The notes under the pieces are model-generated. The model made no database searches, was not told where the DNA came from, and saw only the letters and a program-made list of their open reading frames with translations. From Limnanthes douglasii subsp. nivea (lineage: Eukaryota; Streptophyta; Magnoliopsida; Brassicales; Limnanthaceae), in assembly GCA_036936605.1 (NCBI GenBank), contig JAUPFV010000005.1:126102453-126166452 (forward strand): a stretch of DNA of 64,000 nt. The letters are read 5' to 3'. Every line of letters starts with the position of its first letter. Within the stretch, counting starts at the first letter, position 1. The position numbers and the translations under genes were made by a program. Below are positions 22,386 through 35,246 of the stretch, in pieces.

Positions 22386-23842
22386 TTTTTATTATTTGAT
22401 CTAAATAATGTGAAGATAACTATCTTCTTAATGAAATTAGTCATTGTTACAATATAAGTTTGACAGCCATATGCTGGTATAAGAATTCAGTAAAGCATAT
22501 AAATTTGTAAAAAACAACACAAAACAGCTTCATAACGGCTAATCCTCTATATGATATAACTTATGTAAACCTATAATTTTTTGATTCTCTTCTATCCTGA
22601 ACTTTATGAACCCGTATTATCCATCTTACTATTAAAACCTACTGGTTTACTTTTTTTGAGTTTGTTCTTCATTTGTTTATTTCTATTCCGATTTTCCCCA
22701 TCTATCTTATTATTAGTCATGTCTAATAGTATTTGTTAAACATTTACGTCCGCACATAAATTTGAAAACCGGAATTGAAATAATTTTATGAAAAAACAGT
22801 TGTTATTCAAATTTTATGGACGAATTTGAATTCAGATTGGTGATTTCTTAGATGTAGTAACTATGGTCGCAATCTTGGTCAATACTCATTTGTTAAATAT
22901 GTACTATGTCTTCGTTAACCCTAAACTCAAATTGAGTTGATTTAATCGTATTATTAAAAAAATAGAATTTAAATGTAATCAATATGTTTGAAATCGGATT
23001 ATGAAATTGGTAGGAGTCTCTTGATGATTTAAAATTGGTCGAAATTAAATTTGGGTTTTGATAAGAATTTATTGTTTGTTATTATGAAATTGGTTGAAAC
23101 TGGATGATAGTTTTGGTATGTATTCATTGTTAAAAAACTTATTGGTGGAAATTTGATAAGACTTTTGCTATAAATTTGTTGTTACTAAAACATTTATATC
23201 ATTGTGAAGTTAATAAAATCTATAATTCATGTTTAGAAAGTGACATAAGTCTTATACAACAAAAAATAATATTAGAACATCTCAAATAACCGCAGCTTCT
23301 TCTTACAAATTTAACAAGAACACTTAAATATGCAAAATATTATATTCAAATTTCACATTTAAAGGGATTACCAAAACACTTAAGTATTTAAAACATTACA
23401 ATTAGATTTTAGACTTACAAGTGTTATCAAAACACTTATGTATCCAAAAATTTACAAAAAAAAACAATGACCTTTAGAAAAAAAGGACTTTTTTCCCAAA
23501 AATAGCCTACTCTTAAAGCAAAAATATTTTCCTCAAACATTAAATCCATTTGTTGTCGAACTGTAGTAAAATTTCCTTATCCTCTAGCTTCATCAACTCC
23601 TACCGCATCTGAGGCAACAATAGTTGAACTTACAGATAATTTTTTTATGTTCTTTAAAATTTTCTCACCACAAAAACAACTCTTTTGGATTGTTGCATTT
23701 CCCTTGTTAGAGTCCATTTCCACAAGCTTGCTGCAAACCAGTATATGCTACTTTAAACTTAAAAATTAAACCTATCAAAATTAAACTATCAAATTAACCA
23801 ATTAACTTGCTAATTATACCAACTAACCAATCTAATTTGCTG
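22386..23842. other. AT-rich intergenic sequence
   Basis: No long gene. The minus strand at about 23740-23590 has an open stretch (KLVEMDSNKGNATIQKS, CFCGEKIL) that could be an exon or element debris, but I do not recognise it. Two similar phrases around CCAAAACACTTAAGTAT occur at 23371 and 23420. Confidence 0.45.
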
Positions 23843-23847
23843 CAAAT

Positions 23848-24145
23848 TTAGAAGGATATAAAGTATTGAGGACCATAATGTAATAAATAAACTTTTATAT
23901 AAAAGTTGTATAGTTATGGAATATATTTAGAGTCTTATATGAAGATAAAAGACTAGTATGTAATTAAACCTATTTGAGTAACTAATTGAGTTACTAAATC
24001 TTGATGCCTATATATAAAGGCCAATGATGAACTCAATGATGATGAGACTTTTGACTGACGAACTACTTTCTTATGTTTTTACTTTCTCTCTTTAAAAATC
24101 AACTTCATAATTTATCTGTCTAAGATCCAGATTTAATCCACACTA
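23848..24145 (+). repeat. Element B 5' LTR
   Basis: 298 bp, ending TTTAATCCACACTA. The start has mutated (TTAGAAGG against TGATGAGA in the 3' copy). It carries a TATATATAAAGG motif at about 24009, a likely promoter. It is about 27 bp longer than the 3' LTR, mainly because of a segment with repeated ATGATGA. Confidence 0.9.
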
Positions 24146-24148
24146 AAT

Positions 24149-24166
24149 TGGAAACCATAGTGGGAG
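24149..24166 (+). promoter_or_regulatory. Element B primer binding site
   Basis: TGGAAACCATAGTGGGAG, three bases after the LTR. It differs from the site of A at two positions (GCG changed to AAA counted as G>A and C>A, G>A at most), so the same tRNA primer is likely. Confidence 0.65.
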
Positions 24167-24395
24167 TTGATTGATTGGTACCTTAATTTAGTGATAAAAA
24201 ACCAGAAGCAATTCATTGTTTGATTCATTTTAATTGTTCTTTATCGATTTTTTAAACTGTTTTGGATTGATAATATAACCAAGGTAAGAAAGCGAATATT
24301 TGTTTCGAAAGGAAATTGAAATATTAAAATCTAATTTGCAAGGAGGATAAGGCAATTAAGATGAGTTAATGCTAGCTTGTCAGACTCACTCTAAT

Positions 24396-26165
24396 ATGAA
24401 AACACGGATGAACCAGTTACTGGATAAACTCACAGCTCTAAATGAGACGTATGATCAAAGAGAGCAAGATACTCAAACAGTTAGACTGAAATATGAGGTA
24501 AGATAAATGAATGAGAAGAATGATGTGGAAAACCAATCTGATCGATCTTACACAGCTCGCCAAGTTTGAAGTGAGCAGAGGAAAACACATTTTCAATCTA
24601 GTAAAGAGCGTCATATTTCACGAAAGGAGAAAAACGACAAGCAAAGATATATTACGTCTAGTGACGATGAGTTGAACAGCTCAGCATCTGAGTATAAGAC
24701 TTATCGGGGGTCTTTGAAAGAAGAAAAAGGTCGGCCTCAAAAGTCATGAAAAGAATATAAGTCAAGAAAAGACAATGTACCTCGTTGTTTGAGGGAAGCA
24801 GAGTGGTGGGAAAAGAATACGTCGAATCAGTATACATGAATAAATGATCAGAATGTTTATGCTGTCATGGGAACATGAAATGATAATCAGTATGTGCAAT
24901 GAGTTGACTGGAGAAATTCTCCTTTGAAAAATGAAGATAAGGTCTATCACTCTTCCGAACCGCTTCGATATCTTTGAGGTCGAAAAATTTGATGGGATGC
25001 AAGATTCCGATGACCATATCAAACAGTTTAAGAACTATATGATAAACTTCGAAGATGATGATATGCTGGTATGCAAAGCCTTCTCTCAAACATTTAAGGG
25101 TACAAATTTGAAATGGTATAACAGGATTCCGAACGGATCTATTTCTAATTTCAGAGATTTTTATACAGCTTTTCGACGATAATTTGTGGGAAGTAAAGAA
25201 ATGCGAGAAAATAGAGACACAATAATACAAGCGAGAAAGCTGTGGGAGAAAAGTTGAAGGATTATACTAAGTGTTTTGTATTAACAAAATACGGTTTAGA
25301 TAATTGTGAATAACTAGTAGCCATGGCTGCATTTCGACAAGGTTTTTTGCCAGGTGATTTAGCTAATGAAACAACAAAAAGAAGAGATTTGAACTTTGCA
25401 GCACGGGTGGCTCAAGTGGAGGATCAAATCAAAGTAGAGGAATCGACTAGAGTTCGAGGAGTGGTTGGACCCAGTCAGAAGAGTTCAGGGCAGGTCCTAA
25501 ATAATCAAGGGCACTCTCCGAACTTGACCCAACCATCGTGTTCAATGAATAATAATAATTTTCCTCCTTGAGCTGGAGGGTACCCAACTCAGGCTACATG
25601 GTATCAATTTCAAAAACCAAGGCCTAATCAATGGATGAGGCTAGAATAATATACTAACTTAACTTAAAATGTTGTTGCAATTTATGAAAAAGAAAAGGGA
25701 TATATGAGTTTTAAAAAGCATGCACCAATAAATAGACCCAAGGAAGAGCGTAATAACAGGTTCTGTAAATATTATAATGATATAGGACATGATATACTGC
25801 AGACTGTATAGGTCTGAAAAAGGAGGTGCAATCTTTAATTCAAAATGGAAAATTAACAGCTTATGTTAAATGGAAGAGCAACGGATCAAAGGTTCTTGTT
25901 GCATCAACTTCGCAAGCATTTGAAGTTCGATAACTTTGATGCGGCTTAATATCAAAGCATCAAAATTCTTTGCATCAAAATTAATCGATTTGGATACTGA
26001 TCCAGATCGATTAATTTTGATGGCAGTGGATGCGCCAGTGAAACAAGGGCGAGTTCGAAATTTAAGTGAATACTTTGAGTCGTTGGCAAATTTTGGAGGA
26101 GATACTATGACTGGTAACACTAATAGCTCTCGGAGGAGGCATGTGGTAAATTTAGCTTCTCAAAT
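24396..26165 (+). pseudogene. gag: Element B gag, broken
   Basis: ATG at 24396 (MKTRMNQLLDKL) opens a helical, charged N-terminus. The capsid core is preserved at about 24930-25180: RFDIFEVEKFDGMQDSDD, FKNYMINFEDDDMLVCKAF, LKWYNRIPNGSISNF. The frame stops at 25180 and resumes at 25320 (AAFRQGFLPGDLANETTKR). The zinc-finger variant CKYYNDIGHD...DCIGLKKE lies at about 25765-25825 with a base lost. Multiple stops rule out function. Confidence 0.88.
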
Positions 26166-29100
26166 AGAATGATGGATGTCTACTCATTTTTATGGTAAGA
26201 AAGATATTCCTCTTATTCTTTTCGATGAGGATGATTTGAGAGACATTGTAGGTCCTCACGAAGATGCAATGGTTATTGGAGCAGAGGTAGCTGGTATTGA
26301 AATCCGAAATGTTCTGATGGATACATGAAGCTCAATGTTCTGTTCAAATCAACATACGATAGGATGCGTAATACTCCTTGAATTTGTCAATCAGACCGTA
26401 CTATAATTGGGTTTACAGGTCTAGCAACCCAGGTGATTTGAGAATTCGAGGGTTAAGTATTTTTGGGGAAGACATCTTTTAGAAATAAGGTTCAAGTTTT
26501 ATTCACGGTGGTGGATTTTCCAACCAGTTATAATGCTATCTTTAGGTGATCTTAGCTTTCAAGGATGTATACAGTTATATCCACAATTCACCACTGTTTG
26601 AAATATGTCATAGGAGACCGTGTTGGGGTTGTCCGAAGTGAATAGAAGGTAGCAAGAGAATGTTATGCAACAACTCTTCGAATTCAAGTTTCAAGCAGTG
26701 AAGATCTAATGGATAAATAACAATCAGGGGGTTGACCTCAGAAGCAGAAGAGGGGGTTGATGATCTGACGGAAACCCCGGGTTCTTTAACGGTAAATGAA
26801 AGTATTGAAGATTATTCTTTCCCTGATGGGAAAGTTTTTTGAATAGGAACATTACTGACCCCAGATTTAGGTCAGCAGTTATTACAAATTTTGTTCCATA
26901 ATTTGGATGTTTTCACTTGGAAAACAGAAAATGTGGTAGGGGTCCCAATCGAGGTGATTTGTCACAGTTTAGCAATAAATCCAAAGATCAAACTTGTTAT
27001 CCAAAAAGATGTACTTTTTCTTTTAAAAAATCAGAGGCTATTGTTACTGAAGTGGATCGTCTGTTAAGGGTGGGACATATAAGGAAGTCACAATATCCTT
27101 TATGGACAACAAACCCGCCTTTAGTTAAGAAGAAGAATGAGAAATGAAAGATGTGTGTTGACTTCATAGATTTGAATCGGGCTTTTCTTAAAGATTCATT
27201 TCATGTTCCTCATATAGATCAGCTAATTGATTCCACTCCATGAAATAAAATTTTGTATTTTATGGATAATTTTGCAGGGTATAACCAAATTCAAATGGAT
27301 CCAAAGGATCAAGGGAGTACCACAATCATCACAGACCAAGGCTTGCATTGTCATAGGGTTATTTTTTGGGTTAAAGAATGTTGGAGCAACATATTAGAGT
27401 TTAGTAAATAAAGTTTTTGCTTCTCAGATTGGAAGAAATATGAAGGTCTATATTGATGACATGTTGGTCAAGAGTTTAGCAGATGATGCTTTGGAGGATT
27501 TAGAGGAGGTTCCTTTCAATCTAAGAGCTATTAGATTGAAGCTAAATCCCAAGAAGTGCACATTTGGAGTTCTAACAGAAACATTCTTGGGGTATGTTAT
27601 TAGTGAAAAGGGGATAGAAGCTGATCCAGAGAAGTTAAAGGCTTTGGTATCAATGGCATCACCTCGAACTATTAAGTAAGTACAAATCTTTACATGAACG
27701 TTAACTACTCTTAATAGATTTATTTACAGGTATTCTGATAAATTGTTTCCTTTTTTCCAAGTATTATGAAGGCCAAAGGAGTTCAACTGGACATCATAAT
27801 GTGAAGTACAATTTTTCAAGCATTAAGGAACTTTTGTAATCACCAGAGATATTGCATAAACCTCGAATTGGAGAGAAACTCATTTTATACATTGCAGTGT
27901 CAGATTCTGCTATGAGTGCTTTGTTAATAAGTGAAGATTCAGGAATTTTGAACCTAATCTTTTATATCAATAAAAGTTTGTTAGGAGTACAAAAAAGATA
28001 TTTAAAGCTTGAAAAATTGGCCCTGGATTTAGTGGTGGCTGTAGGAAGATGCGTCCTTATTTTTAAATGAGGAGATAGACATGGAGGTCTTGCCAAGAAG
28101 TTCGATATGGGTGGTTCGAACTGATGGAGGTTCTAGTATTCTAGGATCCAGTGTAGGAGTCCATCTGGTTGCTCCATCTAGGGAGACAATGTTTTAAGGA
28201 ATTAAATTTGGTTTTCAAGCATCAAATAACGAAGATGAATATGAAGCTGCATTGGTTGTTTTAAGGCTTACGAGAATTTGTGGGGAAACTTCGGTTCGTT
28301 TGGAGACAGATTCTCAATTAGTAGCAAATCAGGTGTTCGGTGTCTCCGAAACTAAAAAGGATCACTTAGTTTTGTAACTTCGCGAGCTACGAAATTTAAC
28401 TCTTCTATTTGATTACGTTGTTGTAGAAATAATAGTCGAGGATACAAGACATTTGTTGATTATTTGGCAATCATTTCTTACACAGAAGAGTATCCTTGGA
28501 TTTTGTTATAGGATAGTCCTTCTATTTTAACACAGTCAGAGCAATGTAAATATGCAGAAGAAGTTTTTGTCACACTAGATGTAATTCAAAGTGATTGGAG
28601 AACTAATATCCCGAATGTTTTGTTAAGAGAAACGTTGCCTCAAAATGTGCAATTGGCTAAAAGATTGAAGTATAAAGCTCATGGTTATGTTATATTGGAT
28701 GGGGTGTTATACAAGAAATATTTAAGTAGGCTATTGTTACGTGGTTCAAATATACAAGAATCTCGGGAAATTTTATCAGAGTTACATGATGGTGACGGTT
28801 CAACACATTGTGGGTTCAAAGTTTTGACATGTTGGATTTTGGTTGTAGGCTATTATTTGCCTTCGATTATGAACGATTCCAAAAGTTCAGTTCAAGGTTG
28901 CGATATTTGTCAACGATTTTCCAATTCTATTCACAAACCTGCATTCTCACTCATGTCCATTAACGAGGCAATCCCTTTTGACAGATAGGGAATAGATTTG
29001 GTAGGTCCATTGCCTATGGCTTCTGGAGGATGCTAAATCATTATTGTGGTAGTGGACTATTGTTCGAAGTGGGCAGAGGCTGAGCCGTTGTCTGGAAAAA

Positions 29101-29830
29101 AAAGCCACAGATGTCATTAAGTTTATTATGAATAATATTTGTTATCGTTTTGGTGTTCCTTGAGAAATTACCTTAGAAAATGCTCCTTAATTTAACAATA
29201 GAGAAATGGCTTCTTTTTGTGCTTTGAGGGGGATTATACAATATTTTTATACAACTTTTCATCCCCAAGAAAATGGTGAGGTGAAGGTGACAAATAGATC
29301 TATTTTAGAAGGCTTGAAGAAGAATTTGACATGGGCTGTAGGAAAATGACCTAACTATTTGTAAGAGGTGTTATGGGCTTATCGAACAACTTCTAGAGAG
29401 GCCACTAAGGAAAATCTGTTTGCTGTGGTGTATGGTATGGATGGTATTAGTCTTGCAGAATCTACATTACCTTCTTATAGAGTACTTCAATATTCCGAAG
29501 ACCTGAATGATGAAGCAAAAAGAGCAGATTTGGACCTGATCGAGGAAAAAAGAGTTATATCACATTTGAATACGACTCATTATCAAACTCTAATGAGGAG
29601 TCGGTGTAATTCAAAGGTAAAAAAGCTGGATTTCAAAGTTGGTGATAAAGTAATAAGAAAAGTATTCCTCCATACAAATGATAAGCGCCTCAAAAGATGG
29701 CCCCAAATTAGGAAGGTCCTTATATGGTCGTGGAAAGAATAAAACCGGGTTCTTATCGCATTTGTGATGACAGGGGAGGATGCTTCAATATTCATGGAAT
29801 ATACAACATTTGAAATTATACTACGAATAG
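26166..29830 (+). pseudogene. pol: Element B pol (PR-RT-RNH-aRNH-INT), broken
   Basis: Protease: VLMDT is followed by a stop (26326-26328) exactly where the Gly of the DTGSS active site should be. RT: fragments from about 26917, with YIDDM at 27446-27463 and FLGYVISEKGIEADP at about 27590. RNase H lies at 27852-28070. The archaeal-type RNase H (about 28105-28500) keeps its catalytic landmarks TDGGSS, EYEAAL and ETDSQL. INT: the zinc region is at about 28790-28920 (HDGDGSTHCGF, CDICQRF), the core is broken at 29160 (TLENAPxFN), and the C-terminal KVGDKVIRKVFLHTN part ends at about 29830. Many stops are present. Confidence 0.92.
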
Positions 29831-29850
29831 TTTTGTCTTTTGAAAATTGA

Positions 29851-29899
29851 CACACTCTTTCCTACCCTGTTGGTCCATAGAGGTTTTAATGAGGTATCT
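29851..29899 (+). other. Conserved 49-nt non-coding motif after pol (B)
   Basis: CACACTCTTTCCTACCCTG...GAGGTTTTAATGAGGTATC. The middle GGCGCGG of A and C is changed to GTCCATA here, but both flanks and the total length are kept. Confidence 0.8.
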
Positions 29900-30073
29900 T
29901 GTAAATATTCGAAACTATTAAAAATAGTATTTTTTGGCCTATGGTTATTTAAGTATAAGTATTTGAATTTTGGTAACTAGTCAAAGACTAATCATCTTTG
30001 AAGTTGTTGACCAAGAGTAACTTTTCCGAAGTGTTAAACGTTAATTATTAACACTTTTCGAAGAAACAACCAT

Positions 30074-30258
30074 ATTCGAAGTGCTACGTTCTCTAAACGC
30101 ACTATAGTATTCGAAGTGCTATGTTCTCTAGATGAATTATAGTGTTTGAAGTGCTACGTTCTCTAAACGCACTATATTATTCGAAGTGCTATGTTCTCTA
30201 AACGCACAATATTATTCAAAGTGCTACGTTCTCTATCGCACTCTATTATTAGAAGTGT
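30074..30258 (+). repeat. 35-bp minisatellite in element B
   Basis: Five tandem copies of ATTCGAAGTGCTACGTTCTC followed by TAAACGCACTATAGT, with few changes and one copy of 34 bp. It lies between the 49-nt motif and the end of the antisense gene. The remaining sequence from 29900 to 30532 shows no gene. Confidence 0.9.
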
Positions 30259-30532
30259 TTACAAGTGTTATATGGCATGTGTTTTTAGATGAAAAAAAAT
30301 CTAAATATAGGTAGGACATGTGTTTCATTTTGAGGCGAACATAACTTGGTTTATAAAATTATAAACTGTTATAATAAAAACAAATAAATATAAAGAAAAT
30401 AAAGTACTGATGCATTAAGAATAATTTGATGATAACAAATAGAGTTTTTGAATTCTAAGTATACAAACATTCATAAAAAAAGTCATCTTACAACAGGTAG
30501 ATGACAAACAAAAAAGGGAGAGGACGCAAAGG

Positions 30533-33500
30533 TTATTTATCTTCGGAGTTTCCTTCAGATTAGTCCTCTCGCTCCGGGGTACTTTCTTCTGACTTTGCTT
30601 CTTTGGAGTAATCGCTGGACACGGGGTCAAAAGCTTCACTGGGTCGATTCTTAATAGGAATCAGCTCTCAGAACCTTGAAAGGTTAGCCTTTGGAAATGT
30701 GGCATTAATTTTACAAAGAAGATTAATAGTTTTATGCTCTTCGACATTTTTTATGGCAGTCTGCATGTCCTTTCCACATTTTTTCTCAGTAGCATCCACA
30801 ACGTTTTTTTTCTCCTCCTCGTTTTTTTTAAGAGCATCCATGTCCTGTGTCAGCTTCCTCTTTTCTTCTTCAGTTTTCTTTAGAGATTCTTGAATGGTGG
30901 AATATCTTCGTTTCTCCTTGGATAACTCTCGTGCATGTTTCGGTTTGAGCTCTTCTATTTCATCTTTATGAGAAATATTGAGCTCTTTATCTCATTTTGG
31001 TTTACAGATTTGAGGTTGTTTTTAGATAAATAATGTCAATGAGGAATTTTGATCTAGCAGACTAGTATCCATAAAAGTAGTCCTTCATAGTTCTACCAAA
31101 TATTTCCTTCATCTTCTTCTCTCCTGCAGCATCTTTCTTAGATTGAACCATGTCCTTAGCCATAGTCTCCAAATGACTTCGGGTAGAGTCCATTTTTTTG
31201 CTCAACTTTTGTGCTGCAGCTCCAAGATAGATAAATGGTTGCAGAGCAAGTGTGACCTCTTCGGATGGTTTTTCAATAGGTATGAATCTTGGTCTAATAT
31301 AGGGCATAAAAGCAGAGGTCGATGGTGGCAAAGAAATTTATGACCTAACCAGTTCAGGAAGAAGAGAAACAGTCACGTGGCCAAATTGGTGAAGTTGATC
31401 TTGAATATTTTGGACGCATGGATCCATGTCTATGTCAAGATCTTGAGGCTCTTCTTTATTGATTGAATCATCAAGATTAATATAATCATCTCTTTGGTCA
31501 TTGTCTGTTGCAGTTTCTCTTTGTTGATCTTCCACTATAATGACTTCATCAGCCTCAGAAGGGAGCACTTCTTGAAGGGTCTCTGTAGTTTTATTTTTTT
31601 CCTTTCTTTGTGGTGGTGTTTTGGACGCACCCGTCTCTCTCTTCGAGGAATAAATTTTCTTCCTCTTTGGTCAAGGCTCAACCTCCACTCCCTCTTCAAT
31701 AGTAGGAAGGCTTTTTTTCGTTGCTTTCCTTTTTACCTTTGTTTGCAACGTCAGGTTCTCTGAGGGGCTAGTACGAGATGTGTTAGCTGTTTTTTTTATT
31801 CTTTTTCCCTTTCTTCTTTAAGGAAATCTAGTTGTCTGATCTATTTTGAATATGAAGAAATAATTTGCAATAAGGTGCTACAAGTCTTTTGACAGTCAGG
31901 ATAGGATTTGGTGGCTTCATCAGACTTTCGAAGAGATCAACTCCCATATTAATCCTCAACAAATGGCTGTTGAGAAAGTTTATAGGAAGAAAAGCTGAGT
32001 GAAATCCATTTCCCTACTCTTTTTCTGCCTAGGTGGCCAATTTGCTGAAAAATGTCTTTTGCATTCTTTTGACAAATTTTATATCTCCTCGGAATTTCTG
32101 GATGCAATACAAAATTAAATTAAAGATAAAACAAAATTGCTTAAAGAAACAACAGAAATCGTAAGGTTATAGAATCTTACTGTTACTCCTCCAAACGAGG
32201 TTAAGTCGTGATGAGTTCTCTTTGTATATCTCCTTTCTGTTCTCCTATGCGCCATATATAAAGACAAAAAACAAATTCTTCCAGAACTTGTCAGCCTCGA
32301 GCAAGTTATAGATAATCTTGAGATCATCATCAAAAGTAAGATAATAGAAAGGAAGAACAGGTCCCTTTGAAAGTTTGGTCAAGACGATGAAGTCTTGAAT
32401 ATAAAGAGGAATTTTGGCAAGTCTGGAGGCCATAATCATTGATAAGAGGGTGAACCATTGGTTGGGTGTGACTTTTGTAAGGAAAAGGTTTAGGTGTTCA
32501 AAGTACTCTACGATCATCAGATCCAACGGAAATCGAAGCCCCTAGTTAATGATTTCTGGATTGATCACCAATTCATCTTTCCCACAATCAAGTTGAGTCA
32601 CTCCATCTTTTAGAAATCGAAGTGTGATGTTATCTGGCATGCCCATTGCTTTTTAAGAGACGCAGCTTGGGACTCTGGGTTCAAATTTACACCTACTGAA
32701 GCAGCAAGCTTCTCGGGAAGTTTAGTAGGAGCTTTCTTTTTTCTTCCTTTTATCCTCGGTTCTCTTGTTTTCAAAGCACGCTTAATAATTTCACTGTTAG
32801 TATATTTCGAGGCTTCATCCTCCACATCCTCTTCATTGTCTTTCGAATCATCATCTTCAGTGTCAACCTCGACTTTTGAATGAGTCACTTCATAATCAAG
32901 TTCTTCCTCGAAAGCTTCATCAATAAGTTGAGGATGATTAGAAGTCAATATCGGTTCTTTTTTCTCTTTAATTGAGGGATTTTGTTGAGATTCTATAATT
33001 ATCTCAACAACTTCCCTCACGGGAGGAGAAGATGGTGAAGGGTTGGTTGCAATATTTTGTGTAGCAGAAGGTGAAATGTTTTCAGCATCGTCTCTCATAG
33101 TTATAAATGTTCTATTTTTTGGAAGGCTTTGGGAGATGTGAGTTTTTAGCTGGACTTGAGGAGTCTCTTTGCGCAGTTTCGGAGGAGATTCCGAAATGAG
33201 AGGAGATAGAGGTTCTTCTGATCTCCTTGAAGTAGATGTGGTTTGGGTTAGTTTGGAATGAATTCGAGTAGTGGTTGTTGTAGAAGAGATTTGAGTTGGT
33301 GACTTAGATAGTAATGGTGAAGTTCGAGGAAAATTTGGTGACTTAGATGACAATGGTGAAGTTTGAGGCGAATTTAGTGATTGGTTTTTTTTTTGAGATG
33401 GATGAGTTTGGAAACACAGGAGAATTTAGGTTTGGATCGAAATTATCGTAGTGTATTGTTTCAGTGGAAAAATGAGGAACGTTCCTTATCAATCCAGTTG

Positions 33501-33555
33501 CTCTATACTCCTCAGCCCGTTTACTAATACAAAAGTAATCGCAAGCACTAAAAAG
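30533..33555 (-). pseudogene. Element B antisense gene (PF04195-like, coiled-coil protein), broken
   Basis: The gene runs opposite to gag-pol. The putative start near 33555 aligns with the MFTA start of A and D, but the ATG is now CTT (LFSACDYF...RAEEYRATGL). A slip in a run of ten A/T bases at about 33390 breaks the frame. Next come a long Ser/Thr/Pro-rich and acidic region (33353-32610); the domain at about 32530-32260 (KVTPNQWFTLLSMIMASRLA, LLEADKFWKNLFF); an 83-bp intron; a Lys-rich block; an acidic linker; a helical region (LSKKMDSTRSHLETMAKDM, about 31200); and an acidic tail with EESTPERED and NSEDK before the stop at 30533. Its function is unknown. Confidence 0.82.
32098..32180 (-). 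other. Spliceosomal intron in element B antisense gene (83 bp)
   Basis: The minus-strand donor is AACA|GTAAGATTC and the acceptor TTGCATCCAG|AAATTCC, both good consensus. It is in the same place as the introns of A, C, D and E. Confidence 0.78.
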
Positions 33556-33637
33556 AGGTTTCTTTGTTTTTAGGGAGATTAGTGTTCTGGGTTTTTTTTG
33601 CTTTTGGTCTTTTGGTCTTTTGGTTCTTGGATGCTTT

Positions 33638-33645
33638 CTTATATA
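33638..33645 (-). promoter_or_regulatory. TATA box of element B antisense gene
   Basis: TATATAAG on the minus strand about 83 bp before the inferred antisense start near 33555. Confidence 0.5.
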
Positions 33646-33908
33646 CTAAATTTGAGAAATGGGTGGATAAAAATAGGTTTTTATTTCCACTTCGAATGCT
33701 TATGACTGTTGACACCAAATTAGTTCATATTTCCATATGAAAATATTCGAAGCATTAATGAAATGTTGAATTAATTTGAGGCCAAGATATGTTGTCAAGA
33801 AAAAAGGATCAACTAACTCAAAGAAGATTGAATTTTGGAAAAATGGAATTTTTCTGCTCATGAAAATTTCCAATGATAACTAGTTCTCATTCATTGACTT
33901 TCATAAGA

Positions 33909-33922
33909 ACTAAGGGGGCTAT
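33909..33922 (+). other. Element B polypurine tract
   Basis: ACTAAGGGGGCTAT directly before the 3' LTR; the GGGGCTA core is shared with A and D. Confidence 0.75.
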
Positions 33923-34193
33923 TGATGAGAATATAAAATATTGAAAACCATAATATAATAAATAAACTTTTATATGAAAAGTTGTATAGTTATGAGATAG
34001 ATTTATAGTTTATACGAAAATAAAAAACTAGTATGTAATTAAACCTATTTGAGTAACTAATTGATTTAGTAAGTCTTGACGCTTATATATAAATTTTTTT
34101 GACTGACTAACTATTTTCTTATGTTTTTTACTTTCTGTTTTAAAAATCAAGTTCACACTTTATCTCTCTAAGATACAGATTTAATCCACACCA
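33923..34193 (+). repeat. Element B 3' LTR
   Basis: 271 bp from TGATGAGAAT to TTTAATCCACACCA. It pairs with the 5' LTR through long near-identical runs such as AAACTTTTATAT and GTAATTAAACCTATTTGAG. Confidence 0.92.
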
Positions 34194-34884
34194 CAAACCA
34201 CTTAAAAAATTAACCATTAAAACCAAGTAATAACAACTAATAAAGGTCAATTCTTCAATTAAACTTACATGTAATAAACAATATATCGTACCTTACAAAT
34301 TAATCATCATATTTACTTCATACCTAAACTGCCAAATTAACATGAACTAATGATTTAATTATACACATAACACATACAAATTATTCAATACGTTCAAATA
34401 CCAATTACTCAATGAAATAAAATATGCCAAAGCTATTTCCTCCATGTTATTTTTTATTTCCTCCATCTTTCAGACTTTCAAAAATACTAGTGACTTGCTT
34501 TTACCAAATTACCCTTATTTTTATTTCAAATTTATCATTAGATGCCGTTTATCTAATAGATAGTCTTATATGAAAAAACACAGCATTAACCTAACTTTAA
34601 TCCAATATATATGATTCTACCTCTAAAATTAACCCTAAAACATAGAACTTCAATTTTATTGAAGATTAATCATGGAAAATGAAAAAACCCAAACAAAGCA
34701 GGAGAACAACACTCAATCGACAAACAAGGTAATTTAAACTTGTTTTTACGTTTTACAACTTCGTGGCTTGAAAATACCTATTTCGAAACTTATTTTTTTT
34801 TCAGCTAAACCCGATTTTTACAGTTCTGAAAGAAAAACAACTATTTCCGAGCCGGGCATTAGGAATCAGGTGTAATTTTAAAAA

Positions 34885-35045
34885 CAAAATGTGCATCTGA
34901 TTCCGAGAGGGCCACTCGGAATCAATTGTCTCAAGTTTGAACCAAGTTGCAACTGATTCCGAGTGGGCCACTCGGAATCAGTTGCAAGTTTTAAAAAAAA
35001 AATGTGCAACTGATTCCGAGAGGGCCACTCAGAATCAGTTGCAAA
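34885..35045. repeat. Three tandem inverted-repeat units (GATTCCGAG...CTCGGAATC)
   Basis: Three successive palindromic units of 30-37 bases, each built of GATTCCGAG, a short centre GGGCC, and CTCGGAATC. They are separated by AAGTTTTAAAAA-type linkers. The middle unit has an 18-bp perfect stem around one base. Confidence 0.9.
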
Positions 35046-35059
35046 CTTTCTGTCCCGTT

Positions 35060-35205
35060 AAAAACATCATCCGATAAACAAAAAACATCATCCGAATAAC
35101 AAAAAACATCATCCGATGAACAAAAAACATAATTCGATTAAAAAAACATCATCCGATAAACAAACAACAACATCCGATAAACTAGTATGATCATCCGATA
35201 AAATC
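35060..35205. repeat. 21-bp tandem repeat
   Basis: About seven copies of AAAAAACATCATCCGATAAAC, with increasing divergence to the right, inside the first non-autonomous Mutator-like element. Confidence 0.85.
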
Positions 35206-35246
35206 TCGGAAAAAATTACAGCATCAAGTTTTCTGAATTTTTTTGT

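Larger units (their letters stand above)
23848..34193 (+). mobile_element. Tat-lineage Ty3/gypsy LTR retrotransposon B (complete, decayed)
   Basis: Direct LTRs lie at 23848-24145 and 33923-34193. The flanking pentamers CAAAT (23843-23847) and CAAAC (34194-34198) differ by one base and are probably the target duplication. Gag-pol runs on plus, then the 49-nt motif, a 35-bp minisatellite, and a minus-strand antisense gene. It is more decayed than A. It belongs to a different family by LTR sequence but shares the primer site and overall plan. Confidence 0.93.

Noticed and set aside
30074..30258. CRISPR-like regular repeat
   Set aside because: Units are contiguous without unique spacers and lie in a plant retrotransposon; the same holds for arrays at 1-280, 35060-35205 and 48450-49000.
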